A stretch of 64,000 bases of DNA from Alopecurus myosuroides (Eukaryota > Streptophyta > Magnoliopsida > Poales > Poaceae). The DNA lies in assembly GCA_028641055.1 (NCBI GenBank), contig CM054060.1:57260296-57324295 (forward strand), given 5' to 3'. The notes beneath the pieces were generated by a model. The model worked only from the letters and a program-made list of their open reading frames with translations, was not told where the DNA came from and did no database searches. Shown one piece after another: positions 41,582-52,700 of this stretch; within the stretch, counting starts at the first letter, position 1, and every line of letters begins with the position of its first letter. The translations under genes were made by a program, and so were the position numbers.

Positions 41582-42091
41582 CCTGTATCGAAGTATGGAT
41601 TTTTGTTGGCTCGTGATACGATAACTCTCAGCTTGAAGCGAATTTTATGGAAGTTTAACACTACTTTCCATTGTCTACAGAATAGGTGGCCAAGATATGA
41701 TATTTACCCGAAGGTCGACATTGAGAAGGCATTCGAAGAGTTCGATACCTTTCATGAGCTTAAAAAGCTACATCAAGAATCTTCACGTCTAACAGAGCAA
41801 GCAAAACGGTAAGCAACCATATCCTTTTTTTGCTCATGCTCTGTCATTCATATTTGTGCCTTTTTTAATTTGCAGTTTCGAGTTTATCTTATTCAATTTT
41901 TTTCTGTTAAGAATATAATTTGGTTTCTTTCAACTTGCAGTTTTGCGCAACAGGAGCAACGGCAAAAGGTCTATTCCTATTTCATATTTTCTGCTCTCGC
42001 CGCCCTCTATCTATTTCCAGACAAGAAGGAAAAAATACTAGAGGGCAATGAAACATGTAAATGCAATTGCAAATGTGTATCATCCATGTGA
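41582..42091 (+). pseudogene. Unrecognised two-exon coding remnant with coiled coil and hydrophobic tail
   Basis: An open frame up to a good donor at 41808/41809 (CGGTAAGC) joins in phase to an acceptor at 41940 (TTGCAG). Together they read '...WPRYDIYPKVDIEKAFEEFD', 'HELKKLHQESSRLTEQAKRF', 'AQQEQRQK', then a hydrophobic segment 'YSYFIFSALAALYLF' and a Cys-rich end, stopping at 42091. The spliced frame is clean, which argues for a real (once) gene. No ATG is visible at the 5' side, so the start is missing or lies in an unrecognised upstream exon. I do not recognise the family. A membrane-anchored coiled-coil protein is the most that can be said. Confidence 0.35.
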
Positions 42092-42369
42092 ACTTTGTGG
42101 TGTTATTTTCGCTAGGTAGTATTTTGTTCAGGTTTGCTAATTGTTAGTTAACCGAAAATTAACTAAACCTCAGTCGACTCCTGAACCGGTTGGATTGCAC
42201 CGTGATTTATGTGTAATGTAAGTTGCACATTTGTTGCAACAAGATTTTCCCAGTTGTACAATGTTATAGCTGAGAAAAAAAGACCAGGGCAATTGGATTC
42301 GTGTCATGATTCATTCTGGCCTGAGCTGCAACTGAAATTTGGTTGACGTAGTGAGAGGTTACATTACTA

Positions 42370-42606
42370 CTACCTCCGTTCCGATGAATAAGACGCACAC
42401 GCATTTTAAGACAAATTTTGACCGAAAGATTTGAGTAACAATATCTTGACTATGTAGTGCAACTTTGACATTGTTAGATTCGTAGTGAAAAATACTTTCT
42501 AATGATATTGATTTTATACCAAAATACTATTATATATATAGATCAATTGTTGGTCAAAGGCAAATCTCGAAAGGCGTGCGCGGTTTATTCATTGGAATGG
42601 AGGGAG
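42370..42606. mobile_element. Stowaway-type MITE (Tc1/Mariner)
   Basis: Ends CTACCTCCGTTCCGATGAATA at left and (complement) CTCCCTCCATTCCAATGAATA at right are the classic Stowaway terminal inverted repeats. The 237-bp interior is AT-rich and largely self-complementary. A TA precedes the left end; the right flank has TG, so one copy of the TA duplication appears mutated. It lies about 0.6 kb upstream of the Borealin-like gene. Confidence 0.85.
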
Positions 42607-43224
42607 TGGTATCTCTCTTGCTGAGGCAAGTCGTCATAGGGCGCTTTTCGAGTTTGCCTCTCCGAGGAATTGTAGTCAGTGTTTCTTGATTTTCTCAACA
42701 AGTAGAAGTGGGATTCCATGTTTTGGCGGAAATGAGATTTTATACAAATCTTCGTTGTTTTACACGTAAAATTCGTGAGCGCGATGAATATGTGACAGCA
42801 GCAACGACAGGAAACTGGGGGCAACCACGGCATGTCTCGCCGCCGGCCAGGTCGGGTGACTCGTGTCCCTTCGAACTAGCCCATCTGCCTGGAAATATTA
42901 CAGACCATGGGACTTTTTTTATTGCAACTACAGTCTACGGACCTCTGGACTTGTTTTTTCTTCTCAAGGCGTAATGTGCAAAAGGTTGGAGGAAATTGGG
43001 CTAGCCCACTACAATTTGTTTCCGGGAGTGTAACACCTGTTTTGGGGGCAAAACCGGCCTTCCAAGCAAGCGTGCGAGGCCTTCCAAGCGAGCGAGGCCT
43101 AGTTGTATTGTATATCCAGAATTCCAGATCCCCGCATTTTCCCCATCGATCGCCGCTTTCCCGTTCAAATCAAAGCTCGCCGAGTTTTCCCCTTCCCTGC
43201 CTCCCCCCTCGAGCCTACGAGGCG

Positions 43225-44922
43225 ATGCCGCCGAGGAGGAAGCGGAGGGCTGCCCCCGCCAGCAAGCAGCAACAGCCGCCGCCGCCGCCCCGCCCCGACG
43301 CACCGGTGCAGGAGCAACTGCAGTGGCTCGCCGACCAAGAGAGTAAGTGCCTCCGAGCCTCAACTCCTCCCCATCCGCCCCACGCACGGACGATTTCTAA
43401 AATCCATTTTAGGTTTGAGCTTTATAGTTAGCTACACCAGGCAGTGAGAATATACAACTTCCAACAGTCGCCACGAGGATCGACTCCCCTGCCGCATGAT
43501 TATGATTGTATCACAGACCATTTTTGCTGCTTTAGCACTATTCTTTTCTTCTCTGCATAAATCTTATATCAACCTGTAAATAGCTATGTCTCATATGAAT
43601 TTCTTGTTGGCTTTGGCCCAAGCCAGCTTCGAAGGATTCAGCATCCACTGTTTGTCAGAAGATGTAATGACATCATTATAGTTGTCCTCACACATTTAGT
43701 AGCACATAGACAGTCGGCAATAAAGGCTGAACTTCGAAATCTAATGTGAATTGGAAGGTTTTGTGACGGGACTGAAGAGTGAATACCCGGTGTCTTATCC
43801 TGTTGGAAGTTGGGTTTACTATCCGCGGAGAGAAAATCTCGTTCTGCTATTTTGTGTCAAAACCTGAATTTTATTAATAAAAATGAATGTCATGGAGGCA
43901 CCGAATATTTTACTTCATGTGAACATTACGATTCTATTGCTAATATAGTGTACCAAATGATTAGTTGAACGTCGGAAGGCTGCCATCAGAGCTATTCAAG
44001 CAGCAGAGAATGAGAGTGTACTTTCCCGGCTGCATTTGGTGCGATCCTACATTTCCAAGGAGCAACAAGAAACAGGGGCCATGCAATTTTTTCAGGAGAA
44101 CTTGCCCAACTTGTCAGTTGTAAGGAACGAGCAGCTGAATGAGCTTGAATTGAAATGGAAAGAGTTGGATGATTACATAAATGGAGATCAGAGGGATGAC
44201 AAGATTTCGCGATCTTCGATCACGTCGTTGGCAACTGCTTCTGGCTTTCATTTCTCAGGAGATTCAGGTTCAAATGTTGTCTACTTGTTGTTGGTGTACT
44301 TTTGTAGGCTACGAAGAAGCTGGCTTGACTGATCTTCTCACCTTATATGATGTGTGCAGTGCGGAAGAACTTCATTGAGAGCAGCTTTGACCTTAACAAC
44401 TTTGTAAGTATTTCTTTGTATCGTGTTATTTGATATTTTTGCTGCTGTACACCTCATAACACTTTATCACGCTCTGTTGTTATGAAGACTTGGAGTGAGC
44501 TACCCGAAGGCCAAATGACAGGAGCAGCGGATTCTCTACAGACACCCGGGGTTTGTGTTTAACCTACTAGACCCGAAATGCTATCATTATAACTCTGGAA
44601 TATCAGAATAGTTTGATCTTTAATCGCCTTTTATGCTTAAGTATTGAGTTGTAACATAATCCTCAGCAGGCTACGAGCAGTCAACTCTCTTTTCGCATGA
44701 CACCAAAAACTGTCAGATTACCCAAGAATGGCAAGGTGCTCTTATCCGTGCACGGGTCACCTCTTGGATTGTACAAAGAAGAAAATCTTGCAGCTATTAC
44801 TGGTAAGATTTGCTAAAATTTTCTTTCTCTTGACATCACAACCATCCCTTACTGCATGTTTTGTTACTGATGAAAAACATGTTCCAGAATCTGGAAATGC
44901 AAGTGAAGATCCTGCCTTATGA
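43225..44922 (+). CDS. Borealin-like protein (chromosomal passenger complex), six exons, 231 aa
   Basis: Exons 43225-43342, 43965-44267, 44360-44403, 44488-44550, 44670-44802 and 44888-44922. All have GT/AG borders and consistent phases (696 nt, 231 aa plus stop). The N-terminus is basic and Pro/Gln-rich ('MPPRRKRRAAPASKQQQPPP'). A helical region follows, 'IERRKAAIRAIQAAENESVL', 'LHLVRSYISKEQQETGAMQF', 'FQENLPNLSVVRNEQ', resembling the coiled-coil N-domain of plant Borealin-related proteins that bundles with INCENP and Survivin. The C-terminal part, 'MTPKTVRLPKNGKVLLSV' then 'HGSPLGLYKEENL', recalls the conserved 'GSPL' segment of Borealin. These proteins place Aurora kinase at centromeres and the midzone. 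The frame is intact and intron-rich with a GC-rich first exon, which marks a genuine host gene. Family assignment is from memory; the gene model itself is strong. Confidence 0.72.
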
Positions 44923-45655
44923 TACCAATGCCTGTCTACAGTAGTAGTAAGAATGCTACGCGTTTCAGACCCTTTTTTTTGCATCTAGTTCCTTGCTAAT
45001 TAATCTTTGTATGTCCATTCCAGGAGCTTAACCAGCCCTTGGCGTAAGGTTAGCAGTTTGGTGCTGCTTCCCTGTTAATTGAGGCTAGGATACTAATCAG
45101 AACTCCAAGAACTAGTTCAATTCATTCGTAGCATCTCAAGCCTCAGGCGTCCGACGAGCTGCAGTGGGTTTAGGCCATTCTTTTGTGTAGTCTGATGAAT
45201 CATATGGTGTAGGACGTCGGTTTTAGTCGGCTGAAATCGTTTCGTCACGTGCATTATGCATGAGTATATTAATTTGATGAAGTTTAAATACTTAATTTTA
45301 CCTCCAACATTTTCTTTTGAGAAAGAATCATTATCGTCTACATATCTATCTAAACCGGTGGACATATTAGGTCAAGCATCAGCCATATCTGTACATATGC
45401 GCGTAACATGTCTTCTTAATAACTGAATATCAAATTTTCTTTATGTCACAAATGTCCTTTTCACTAAGCACACATGCTAAAATAAGTAAACGAGAAAAAT
45501 ATCGCCTGTGTGTGCAAACTATATGTACTTATTGTTACCTAACACATGACAGCCATAGCTGCTGTTTAATTATGAATAATAGTCAAAACTAAAATAGTAC
45601 AGGACATGTGGAAGCTAGTCTTGTTGGTAGACATCCGGTCCGGCAATACTGATCC
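44923..45655. other. 3' flank of the Borealin-like gene
   Basis: Likely 3' UTR of the Borealin-like gene in the first 150 bases, then AT-rich intergenic DNA with nothing recognised. Confidence 0.4.
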
Positions 45656-46030
45656 TTATTTTTTTCCACATGAGTTGAGTTCTTTCCTTATTGCAATTAG
45701 ATTATTGTACACGTCGTGTGCCTTTGGCCGATCTCTTGGAGAGTCGCTGGAGCACATAAGGCCAATTTTGAGAAGCTTAACGATGCAACTTTGCACCTGT
45801 GCAATCGCAGGCTGTTCTTGCATGTTGGAGGCTTGGTTGGGTTGCTCAGATTCGAAATGTGCCAGAAGGTCAGGGTCTACTACTTCAACATAACATGGAT
45901 ATGATTCCTCCACATACGTGCGAAGTGTTAGACCATCTTTGAACAGTCCATCAGTAGGGCGTTTCCTTGTGAGCATTTCCAAAATTACAATACCAAAACT
46001 ATAGATATCTGCATCTAAGCTCCACTGCAT
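45656..46030 (-). pseudogene. LRR receptor-like kinase C-terminal fragment
   Basis: The minus-strand frame reads 'MQWSLDADIYSFGIVILEML', 'TRKRPTDGLFKDGLTLRTYV' and '...LLKIGLMCSSDSPRDRPKAH', ending at a stop. These are kinase subdomains IX to XI with the D-x-YSFGI and R-x-RP landmarks of plant LRR-RLK subfamily XII (Xa21/FLS2-like) kinases. Everything upstream (extracellular LRRs, membrane helix, N-lobe, catalytic loop) is absent, so this is a gene fragment or the last exon of a destroyed gene. An acceptor-like AG sits close to its 5' end. Confidence 0.7.
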
Positions 46031-46159
46031 ACTCCAGACAATATACAGAGCACATGTATCAACCTTCCTGCGATATCTTTAATATGAACCCTTTTTCTGT
46101 CTTTTGACCATGGAACTATGTGAGAAAACATTAGGGTACTTTGTGATACCTCTGTTTCT

Positions 46160-46620
46160 CACAATTTATACATACCACAAGAAACCGGTGGTTTGTCCGT
46201 CCATTTGTCTTCTTCATCGTCCATTGGCTCATGATCAAGCGAAATGTACTGAACTTTGGATTTGATAACATTTACACTCTTTGTTCGGCATAATACCGCG
46301 GCATGCCACCGCGTTCATCATAAACTGTCCAGATCCGATCGACTGCAAACAAATTCTTATCATTGCATTTATCGAAGTCATAAAAGTGCTCGGTCAAGGT
46401 AGCATAATTGCATAGGATCATAGGGCTTCTTCACAACACTTGCATCACGTGTAACTTCTTTCTTTATTTTTTGTCTGGTTGCCTTCGTTGGTGGTACTTC
46501 TTCTCTCTTGGTTTTGTGCCTTGCTAGAGACATCAGTGTCGCCAGTTTTACATCAACACGAGCAACATTATCATCAAACATTTTCTTACAAATCGAGTCG
46601 GCATTTTAAAACCAATCTTT
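46160..46620 (-). pseudogene. DUF3444 (J-domain-associated) protein fragment
   Basis: The minus-strand frame 46581-46378 ('...VKKPYDPMQLCYLDRALL') continues after a shift as 'FYDFDKCNDKNLFAVDRIWT', 'VYDERGGMPRYYAEQ', a stop, then in another frame 'VNVIKSKVQYISLDHEPMDD' and 'EEDKWTDKPPVSCG'. FYDFDK...F.vdqIW..YD...GMPR.Y is the signature of the DUF3444 domain, usually C-terminal in plant DnaJ-like proteins, and 'D.W....LPV.CG' is its later motif. The J-domain is absent. Frameshifts and stops make it a pseudogene. Confidence 0.6.
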
Positions 46621-47440
46621 TATTGTTCGCTTGTTTTTGCTAGGGGAAAACACGATATTGGCATCAGGGTTGGCCTATATTCTTGTTGATCTCCATTCGG
46701 ATGGAGATCAGTATCTTAATGCGCTCAGAACATTGTTTGCAGTATATATCTAATAAAGTAGCTCGCATAAAACATTTAAAATGTTTTCTGTTAGATTAGA
46801 TACTCCTTATTAAAGTGTGTATTGCTAAAAGAAAAGTCAATATAAAATTCATGATACTAATTATTATGTCCCAGTAAACTATGGAGCTTAAAATCTAACC
46901 CCTATGTCGAAGGTTGCTAAAAATACCGAAACTTCTCGAGTTAAATGTTATAGTAATACTGTACTTAGAATTATGCCTACAAAGTTATACGGTTCTTTGA
47001 GTATTTGGAGAATTCATCAGGGGATAGAAGAAATTAATCTCATTAGAAGTACTACTAGAATTTCCATTGGGATAGCTAAGGTGTTTTTTTACAAAACTCT
47101 TGGTATAGGAGGCCCTCCATTGACTACGTTCTTACCGAATGTGTATGAGGAAGACAAATTATTTATATCGGGAAGGGTGCAATTACTGTATCTTACAACA
47201 CATGATTAGGCAATGAGTTCCGCAAAATTAATAATGATGGTGAGAAAGGTAACCATGAGCATATTAGAAGGTGTTTTAGCATGATATTGTGCAGATACCA
47301 TAGAATATTTTAAGGCGCATTTGAACTAATGATAAGTTGTTATTGCATTTTTTGAACAAACATTATGTGATGTTCTACTTCGACTGTTTAAGAATATTAA
47401 TTCATTATTTTTAGCCTCTACGATGATTTATTTTTTGAAC
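46621..47440. other. Intergenic, nothing recognised
   Basis: AT-rich. An open frame at about 46904-47209 (+) has no motif I recognise. Confidence 0.3.
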
Positions 47441-47810
47441 TTGCATTAATACTAATGTTCTGATTAATGATGTGTTCCAACCATCTCATCCTAGAGCGGT
47501 GTTCACTCACACATGTAGTGGGGGCTACTCGATTGTTTGACGGAGAAGATGTGGCGTTGTCGATGGCAATTAGCTCATTGGAATCCACTCCGGTGAATGG
47601 CGACATAACACGAACTCGTGTTACACGGATCGAATTTTGAGGTGGCGGCACACCTCTGATCCGTTTCTGTGTAGTATGAAGACCTCCCTACCGTTATAAG
47701 TTTATCAGACATATGTAGTGGAGAGCGGAGCCCGTGGGTGGTATAGGTGACCCACGCACCACCTGACGGTGCTATAAACAAATAACCCGGTGAGGTATAT
47801 GATCTGAAGG
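47440..47810. repeat. Degenerate LTR fragment related to the outer solo LTR
   Basis: Resembles 6630-6830 of the solo LTR at 4402-7182: GTGTTCACTCACACATG, GTTTGACGGAGAAGATGTGGCG, GTCGATGGC and GAATTTTGAGGTGGCGGC recur in the same order. No ends or TSD can be defined. Confidence 0.5.
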
Positions 47811-48437
47811 GGACAGTATTGCCGAGGTTTTTTTTTCGACGTCGGTCCTTGTTATTCGGATTTAGTACATCTGAAATGTGCTGCATGTAGTTGTTATGAT
47901 AGCCATCGAGATGATCGTCTTATGACAACAAAACCTTTTTGTTTGGTCCCCTATATGAACACAAAATATGGAAATAAATATTGAAAATTAGTATACAGTG
48001 TGTTGCATTCTTAGTGTTTTTTGTTAACCGCGCTGGCTTTAATTATCGTTAAATATATTAGTAAATTAACTAATCGTAACACACTCTTGAATATCGTTAT
48101 TTATTCGAAATTACTTGACGTACGACGAAATCCATCCGATTTGCGTACGACGAGCAGATGGGCCGCGAGCATGCTTCCCAGGTTTACAATCAACGGCTTG
48201 TGTTTTACATCGTACAGGGATCGGACAATTTTTGTCGTACGTGAAGCAACGCTCTTATTTATTTACACGTTGGTGTCTTATATCTTAATAAACTTTTGCC
48301 GTGTCTACTAAACAAGCGTGATGCTTAACGACTGTGCCAATGCTGTCACCGAGTAGGGGACATGGTTAGCTACAGACAAACAAATTTTATATGACTATGT
48401 AATAAAATCTGTGAACCCCTACTGTATGCATTCTTCA
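47811..48437. other. Intergenic, nothing recognised
   Basis: AT-rich with no gene or repeat identified; ends at the TSD of the next element. Confidence 0.3.
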
Positions 48438-48446
48438 TCATTTCTT

Positions 48447-49606
48447 GAGTATTTAGCATAAAACCACCACTTTACTACAAAATGTTCGAAAAACCACCAC
48501 TTTACGATTGAATCGCAAAAAACCATCAGTCTACTACTAACAGTTTACAATCCGGACAAATCGGAAATTGAATGTCGATTGACAACGTTTCTGACCGGTG
48601 GGACCCACGGCGGACGCTGACCTGGCAAGGGGCGGACACCACATTGATGACGTGGCACTACGATGTTGTGGGACCCACATGTCACAGACACAATAATTAC
48701 AGCTACAAAAATAATTAAAAACAAAATCTTTTTTTTAAAAAAATCGAATTTATTTTTTCAAAAGTGCGCGACCCGTGCAAATTTCGTGAAAATAAAAAAA
48801 AAGAAAATGTTTTAGAAAATTCCCAAAAAATCACAGGCAAAGATTAGTATGTTTCGCACATCCGTGTAAATTTTTGCATCGCAATGACTTTTCTGCCGGC
48901 CTGTGCAAAATAGACAAATTTACAGATCTGAGATTCAAATTTTCAGATCTAGTTTTTGTTAGAAATTTGTCTTTTTTGCACAGGTCAGTTCAAAAGTCAT
49001 TTCGGTATGAAAATTTGCACGGATATAAGAACCATACGCATCTTTGCCTATGATTTTTTTCGAAAGTTTTTAAATCATTTTTACATTTTTTTTTTCCGAA
49101 AATTTGCACGCGATTCGCAGTCTAGATCTGTGAATTTGTCTTTTTTTACACAGTCCAGCAGGAAAGTCACTTCGTTGCAAAAATTTGCACGGATATGTGA
49201 ACCATACTGATCTTTGCCTGTGATTTTTTCCGGAATTTTCTAAAACATTTTTCTATTTTTTTTATTTTCCCGAAATTTGCACGCGTCTCACACTTTTGAA
49301 AAAATAAATTCGATTTTTAAAAAGATTTTTTAAAAATTATTTTCGTGTAGCTGTAACTATTGTGTCAATGACATGTGGGTCCCACAACGTCATAATGCCA
49401 CATCATCAAAGTGGTGTCCGCCTATTGCCACGTCAGCGTCCGCCGTTGGTCCCACCAGTCAGTTCCAGCGTCAATCCACGCTCAATCCGCGATTTGTCCG
49501 AGTTGCAAACTGTCAGTAGTAGACCGGTGGTTTTTTGCGATTCAATCGTAAAGTGGTGGTTTTTTGAACATTTTGTAGTAAAGTGGTGGTTTTATGCTAA
49601 ATACTC
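48447..49606. mobile_element. Fold-back Mutator-type element with 9-bp TSD
   Basis: Long inverted arms start GAGTATTTAGCATAAAACCACC at both ends. They extend through CCACTTTACGATTGAATCGC, GTGGGACCCACATGTCA and the AAATTTGCACGG / ATCACAGGCAAAGAT module. A perfect 9-bp duplication TCATTTCTT (48438-48446 and 49607-49615) flanks the element. A third copy of the 170-bp inner module lies between the arms in the orientation of the right arm. No coding sequence. The 9-bp TSD and long TIRs indicate a non-autonomous MULE. Confidence 0.87.
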
Positions 49607-49784
49607 TCATTTCTTCCGTCCGTCCCCACTTCCCACACAACACCCCCCGACCCCCACAACGCCGCCGACCAGGCCCCCACAGCCCCCAAAATCCCCCATA
49701 CATGTCTCTTCGAAGTGGAACGCCAGCTCCACTCAAGAACACAGGTAGAACACAAGGCCGATAACTCACTACCCAGAGAAGAGG

Positions 49785-52700
49785 ATGAGAAGCCGCGGCC
49801 GACCTGGAATAATCGGCGAGAGGAAGAAGCCCTGCGTGCTGCCAGATCTGCAAGGTAATCCGAGATCCCCTAATGGATACGAGCAAAGACTGAATCTTCT
49901 TAGAGTGCGAGACTTGAAACACGTAGATAAATCGGAATAGTAGGGACTGAGAAATCAAGTACACTAGTTCCCGTTGTAAATCTCGTATTTAGGAAATGTA
50001 TTAGTTTGTCTAGATGTTGCTAAATACCACTACATCTGGCTCGCAAAAATGACTACAAGGTGGTACACTAAATGTTACTTGGCAGAGGTAACTGAATCCT
50101 AATTCGTTTTCCATTTCTGATTCATAGGACGGGAGCATTCGTTGGCTATGTCGAAATATGTCGATGTCGCATCTTTAGACGACGATCCTGTGTTCGACTG
50201 GGAAGAAAGTTACCAATGCTACCCAACTGCTGACGATGACGAAGAAGGTGATATCCAGAACTACGAATCAAAGAATGACGAGGAAAGTAATAGAAGAGGA
50301 TGCTCAATGCGAGCAAGATGGCGGTCAAGGTCTCCGTGCTGCAGAGGAGAATGAAGAAAGGGAAGAAGACGAGATTGAAGATTCAGATAACAAGAGTAAC
50401 GGCTCAGCAAGGAATAGAAAGGGAAAGAAGACCCCAAAATCAAAACAGATAAACTCCAAGTGCAGTGTCAAAGCAATGAGGAACATAATGGACCATTTTA
50501 ATAAAGAGAAGAAGGATCTAGTATGCCAAATGGGATTTAGTTTTTTTTTTTAGAAATGGAGGTCTGCCCCCAGCCTCTGCATCAAAATGATGCACACAGC
50601 CGGTTTTTATTAAATGATAGAGCAAAAAACACCAAGTCTTACAAGCAGATACCACAAACAACTAGCCCTGAAACCACCAAACCAACTCACTACCAAAACT
50701 GATGAAGGGGGTGGACAATCCCAGAGCCGCTACTCTGAGAACCCACCAACGCGCATCATCCAAACACCGAAGGCGTCACCATGCCACTCGATAGCGGACA
50801 AGGGGCCAAATCGGTCCAGCACACCGCAGCGCATACCGACATACACGCTCGGAATGTAGTTGCCGCCGTCTTCCGCTCACCCATCTTCAAGACAGCGATC
50901 GTAGTATCCACCAAGTCAGACCAACCGTCGATACCACCATGGCACCAGACAACACCACCTCCCTACGCGCGTCCACCATCCCGCATACAACACCGAGACC
51001 CCACAGCACCAAGCTGTCGAGAACCGCCATCGTGAATGAGGTAGAAGAAACACCGCCACCTCTCTAGGACCCTCCAGCCAATACTCCAAAATGATGCCCT
51101 CAAGAGGGAAAGTGGCACTAGTGGCGTCACCATCATCCAATCCGGGAATCCCAGATTTAGGGTTTCCCCCGGAGCGGGCCGAAGCAAGGTAGCTTGTCGA
51201 CATTGCTGTTGCCGCGTAGACCATCAAGAACCTGCATCCACCACCATACTCATCCTCTGGTCCCTTCGACCGGCGCACTCCACCTTCCAAGAATGATGCC
51301 CCCAAGGAGGTAATGACGTAGAGGCGCCGCCATCATTCGATCGAGGATCTAGGGTTTCCCCTGGTGTTGACGGGAAGAACCGCGGGGCTTCCTCGATGAT
51401 GCCTTCAGGAAGGGAACGACACGCAAGAAATCGCCATCACCAGCTCCGAGCCAGGTCGGAGACGAGGTTTTCACCCGGAAACCGTCACACTCCATCCACG
51501 TCGAAGGCGCCAGATCAACCACCGTAAGGGTCCGTGAACCACGAGCACCGGCGCGAAAGGAGACGTCGAAAACGACCCATGTAGGGACGCCGTCGGTATC
51601 CTCGCCACCACCACGCCTCCGCAGCACTGATCACCGGTAGACCACCGCCGTAGGGGGCGCGCTGGCCGTCGATGCTCGTCGGAATCGGACTCGAGGAGGC
51701 TTTCTTGATCTGCCTTACATACCTAGGTCTAATGGGAAATTCTCATTGTGGCTGTTTGATCATGTGGATGAAATGGCATCAGCTATCATTATTGATCCAA
51801 GAAGAGACTTGCAGTTTGACGATGGGGACATGCACAAGGTGATGGGTGTTCCTATGGGTGGAGAGAGAATACGACAAAACTGTCAGAAACACAAGGAGGA
51901 AGCAAAAAGGGAAATTCTCGATTAACAGTTCTGAAACAAGGATAAAGGTGATAGTAGAAATAGTCTGTCAGGAATATGGTCGTCCTATGACAGACCAAGA
52001 ACAAAACAGATTCAAAATTACCTTTGCAATATGCTCTGTCACATACATGATAACACCTCCATTGAAGAACGACTACTTCATGACTGATTACTGGGGTGAT
52101 CTACACATACCTGAGATGATCCAGAATTAGGACTCGTCCAAGTTTGCTAGAGAGGAGATTCTGACTACCGGAAGCAGGGTTAATGGAGAGCTGCATGGAG
52201 GAAGGAAAAAAGGCAAATCTTAACGGATGCACACATGCCCTTCAGGTATGTAGCATGGTTAATAATACATATACATGTAGTTGCTGATCTTTGCGAATTG
52301 ATGTGTAGTACAACTAATAATGGGAACCATCATGTTTCTATATGCAGATTTACTATGTCGGCAATCTCGACATAGGGGAGGAAAACATCCCCCGTGTGGT
52401 ATTCCCAAGATGGAAGGTATACTCTCAAAGGTTGCTAGGAGACATAATAAGGAAAGATTCAAAAACACCAAGAAACGCAGCTAAGCTTGTTTGCGGTCAC
52501 TTGCTGGTAATAACATCTTCGTTTGTTGTTAAACATCACTATTGATACAACAACTGTCGACTTTCTTACACTAATATAATCAGTACTGAAATTCCTTTCT
52601 CCATTTGGTTTTCATGTGATGTACTGAAGCCAAGGGATGCATCAGCAGTATGCTACAGCAGAAACATCATTTCCAGCGTAGAAAACACATGCCTGTCATT

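Noticed and set aside
46904..47209. Plus-strand open frame of 101 codons
   Set aside because: AT-rich, no motif, no splice or promoter context that would support a gene.
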